The position numbers and the translations under genes were made by a program. A stretch of DNA of 64,000 bases from Verrucomicrobiia bacterium (GTDB lineage: Bacteria; Verrucomicrobiota; Verrucomicrobiia; Limisphaerales; DASXHY01). The notes below the pieces were generated by a model. The model had not been told where the DNA came from. It did not search any database and saw nothing but the letters and a program-made list of their open reading frames with translations. Position 1 is the stretch's first letter. Every line of letters begins with the position of its first letter. Positions 63,240 through 64,000 of the stretch are shown here, in pieces. The stretch covers positions 38,274 through 102,273 of the forward strand of contig DASPIL010000037.1 of NCBI GenBank assembly GCA_035629175.1, read 5' to 3'.

Positions 63240-63263
63240 GCGCAGACTTCCAAGTCTGCTGAA
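63240..63263. repeat. Palindrome upstream of MFS gene (family 2, copy 3)
   Basis: Perfect 8-bp inverted repeat gcagacttccaagtctgc (63242-63259) followed by tgaa. Matches the second half of family 2 at 25551 and 52302 (gcagactcggaggtctgc-type), though the stem differs in the loop. It lies 20 bases before the MFS start, so it could equally act as an operator. Confidence 0.65.
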
Positions 63264-63278
63264 CCAAAATAACTTCCC

Positions 63279-64000
63279 ATGTCAGACCCCACTCCTCAAA
63301 TGTCCCAGGTTCCTGAATCGGATACCACAGTCACCCGCCAGCAATGGAAATGGTCTGCCCTCGCAGGCATGGCGTCGTATCTCGACGCGGGATCGATTGT
63401 CGCCCTTGGTGCAGGATTGGTGCTCTTCCAAAAGGAGTTTCAACTCACGAACGGAATGGTCGGAGCGCTGGCTGCGATCGGACCCAACGCCATCGGCTGT
63501 GCGATCGGAGCGCTCGCCGGGGGCTGGCTGGGTGACAAGCTCGGGCGCAAGCGGATCTACAAATGGGATCTGCTGGTTTATGCCGCCGGCATCCTGTGCA
63601 TCGCTTTCGCCTTCAACCGCGAGATGCTCTTCATAGGAACCGTGATTGTCGGACTGGCGGTGGGCGCTGATGTACCCACCTCACTCGCGCTGGTCGGCGA
63701 AATCGCCCCAGCCAAGGCGCGCGGCAAGCTCCTCGGTTTCACGCAGGTGGCATGGTGCCTTGGTCCCACAATCGTTCTCTGGCTGGCACTGGCGCTCGCA
63801 CCGCTTGGCCTGCTCGGCATCCGCATCGTGTTCCTTCATCTGTTCGTCGTCGCAATCGTCACATGGGCGTTGCGGCGCGGGTTGGCGGAGTCCGCGCGCT
63901 GGACGGCAGCGGCAGCGGGTGCGAAGCAGAACCTCCGCGCATTATTCGTTGGCGCCAATCTGAGGGCACTTGCCTGGACCGGAATCATCTACCTGTTTTG
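63279..64000 (+). CDS. MFS transporter, partial (C-terminus off right edge)
   Basis: The first ~240 residues of a major facilitator superfamily carrier, truncated at the window end. ATG 63279. Six predicted membrane segments are visible (about 27-48, 60-82, 93-112, 116-140, 151-175, 181-195), with the conserved loop motif GGWLGDKLGRKR between helices 2 and 3, and QFQLTNG before helix 2. The sugar-porter-like ...GKLLGFTQVAWCLGP after helix 4 fits sugar or organic-acid transport, but substrate is uncertain. Divergent from the apiosidase-like gene, sharing a 116-base intergenic region with a palindrome. Confidence 0.85.
   Translation, partial: MSDPTPQMSQVPESDTTVTRQQWKWSALAGMASYLDAGSIVALGAGLVLFQKEFQLTNGMVGALAAIGPNAIGCAIGALAGGWLGDKLGRKRIYKWDLLVYAAGILCIAFAFNREMLFIGTVIVGLAVGADVPTSLALVGEIAPAKARGKLLGFTQVAWCLGPTIVLWLALALAPLGLLGIRIVFLHLFVVAIVTWALRRGLAESARWTAAAAGAKQNLRALFVGANLRALAWTGIIYLF

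Noticed and set aside
1..64000. Many long open frames opposite real genes
   Set aside because: High GC in third codon positions generates antisense frames; none showed a recognisable domain or start context.

Overview
The window (64 kb, GC-rich, dense on both strands) looks like a chromosomal contig of a Verrucomicrobiota bacterium, most likely from the Pedosphaera/Limisphaerales side of the phylum. This is an inference from gene content: very large exported beta-propeller, delta-60 and FG-GAP-like proteins that share one C-terminal module, many stand-alone glycoside hydrolases, an L-fucose isomerase, an H-x-D-type MBL hydrolase, a pseudopilin, and many intergenic repeat families. No taxonomic marker gene (rRNA, ribosomal protein) is present, so the placement is not proven.

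Layout. 0-10 kb: partial fatty acid desaturase, apolipoprotein N-acyltransferase (lnt), a halogenase-like flavoprotein, a 375-bp tandem repeat, an ABC exporter pair, and an adenylate kinase. 9-17 kb: a membrane protein, bifunctional NAD(P)HX repair enzyme, two small exported or membrane proteins, two overlapping clan GH-A hydrolases, and mgtE. 17-35 kb: accessory-looking region with five large exported proteins (17.4-20.2, 22.1-25.3, 25.6-27.4, 30.1-32.2, 32.5-34.9 kb). A decayed island sits at a tRNA-Glu gene (20.2-21.7 kb) with a frameshifted REP-associated transposase, its REP hairpins and scraps of a type I restriction-modification system. Inverted arrays of about 205-bp repeats flank 30-35 kb. 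36-48 kb: aconitase, Mn-dependent inorganic pyrophosphatase, a lone adenylation-thiolation-condensation synthetase, a GH20-like hydrolase and leuD. 48-54 kb: a plant or algal polysaccharide set (double rhamnogalacturonan acetylesterase, L-fucose isomerase, GH43-like lipoprotein). 54-64 kb: MBL hydrolase, pseudopilin, serS, glgA, lepB-lepA, a DUF4038/apiosidase-like hydrolase and a partial MFS transporter.

How it fits together. Core functions (lnt, lepA/lepB, serS, acnA, leuD, glgA, mgtE, ppaC) are interspersed with exported glycan-active proteins, consistent with a polysaccharide-degrading lifestyle: exported esterases and hydrolases release sugars, an MFS carrier may import them, and FucI isomerises fucose or arabinose.

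Most interesting signals. (1) Five unrelated exported proteins end in the same 70-residue-like module closing with R-F-Y-R, a candidate sorting or anchoring signal. (2) A REP/RAYT system has filled and empty insertion sites visible inside the window. (3) A decayed island is bounded by a duplicated tRNA-Glu 3' end. (4) Large inverted repeat arrays could flip a 5-kb segment. (5) A stand-alone A-T-C synthetase lacks the catalytic histidine of its condensation domain. All assignments rest on reading motifs by eye; no database search was run.
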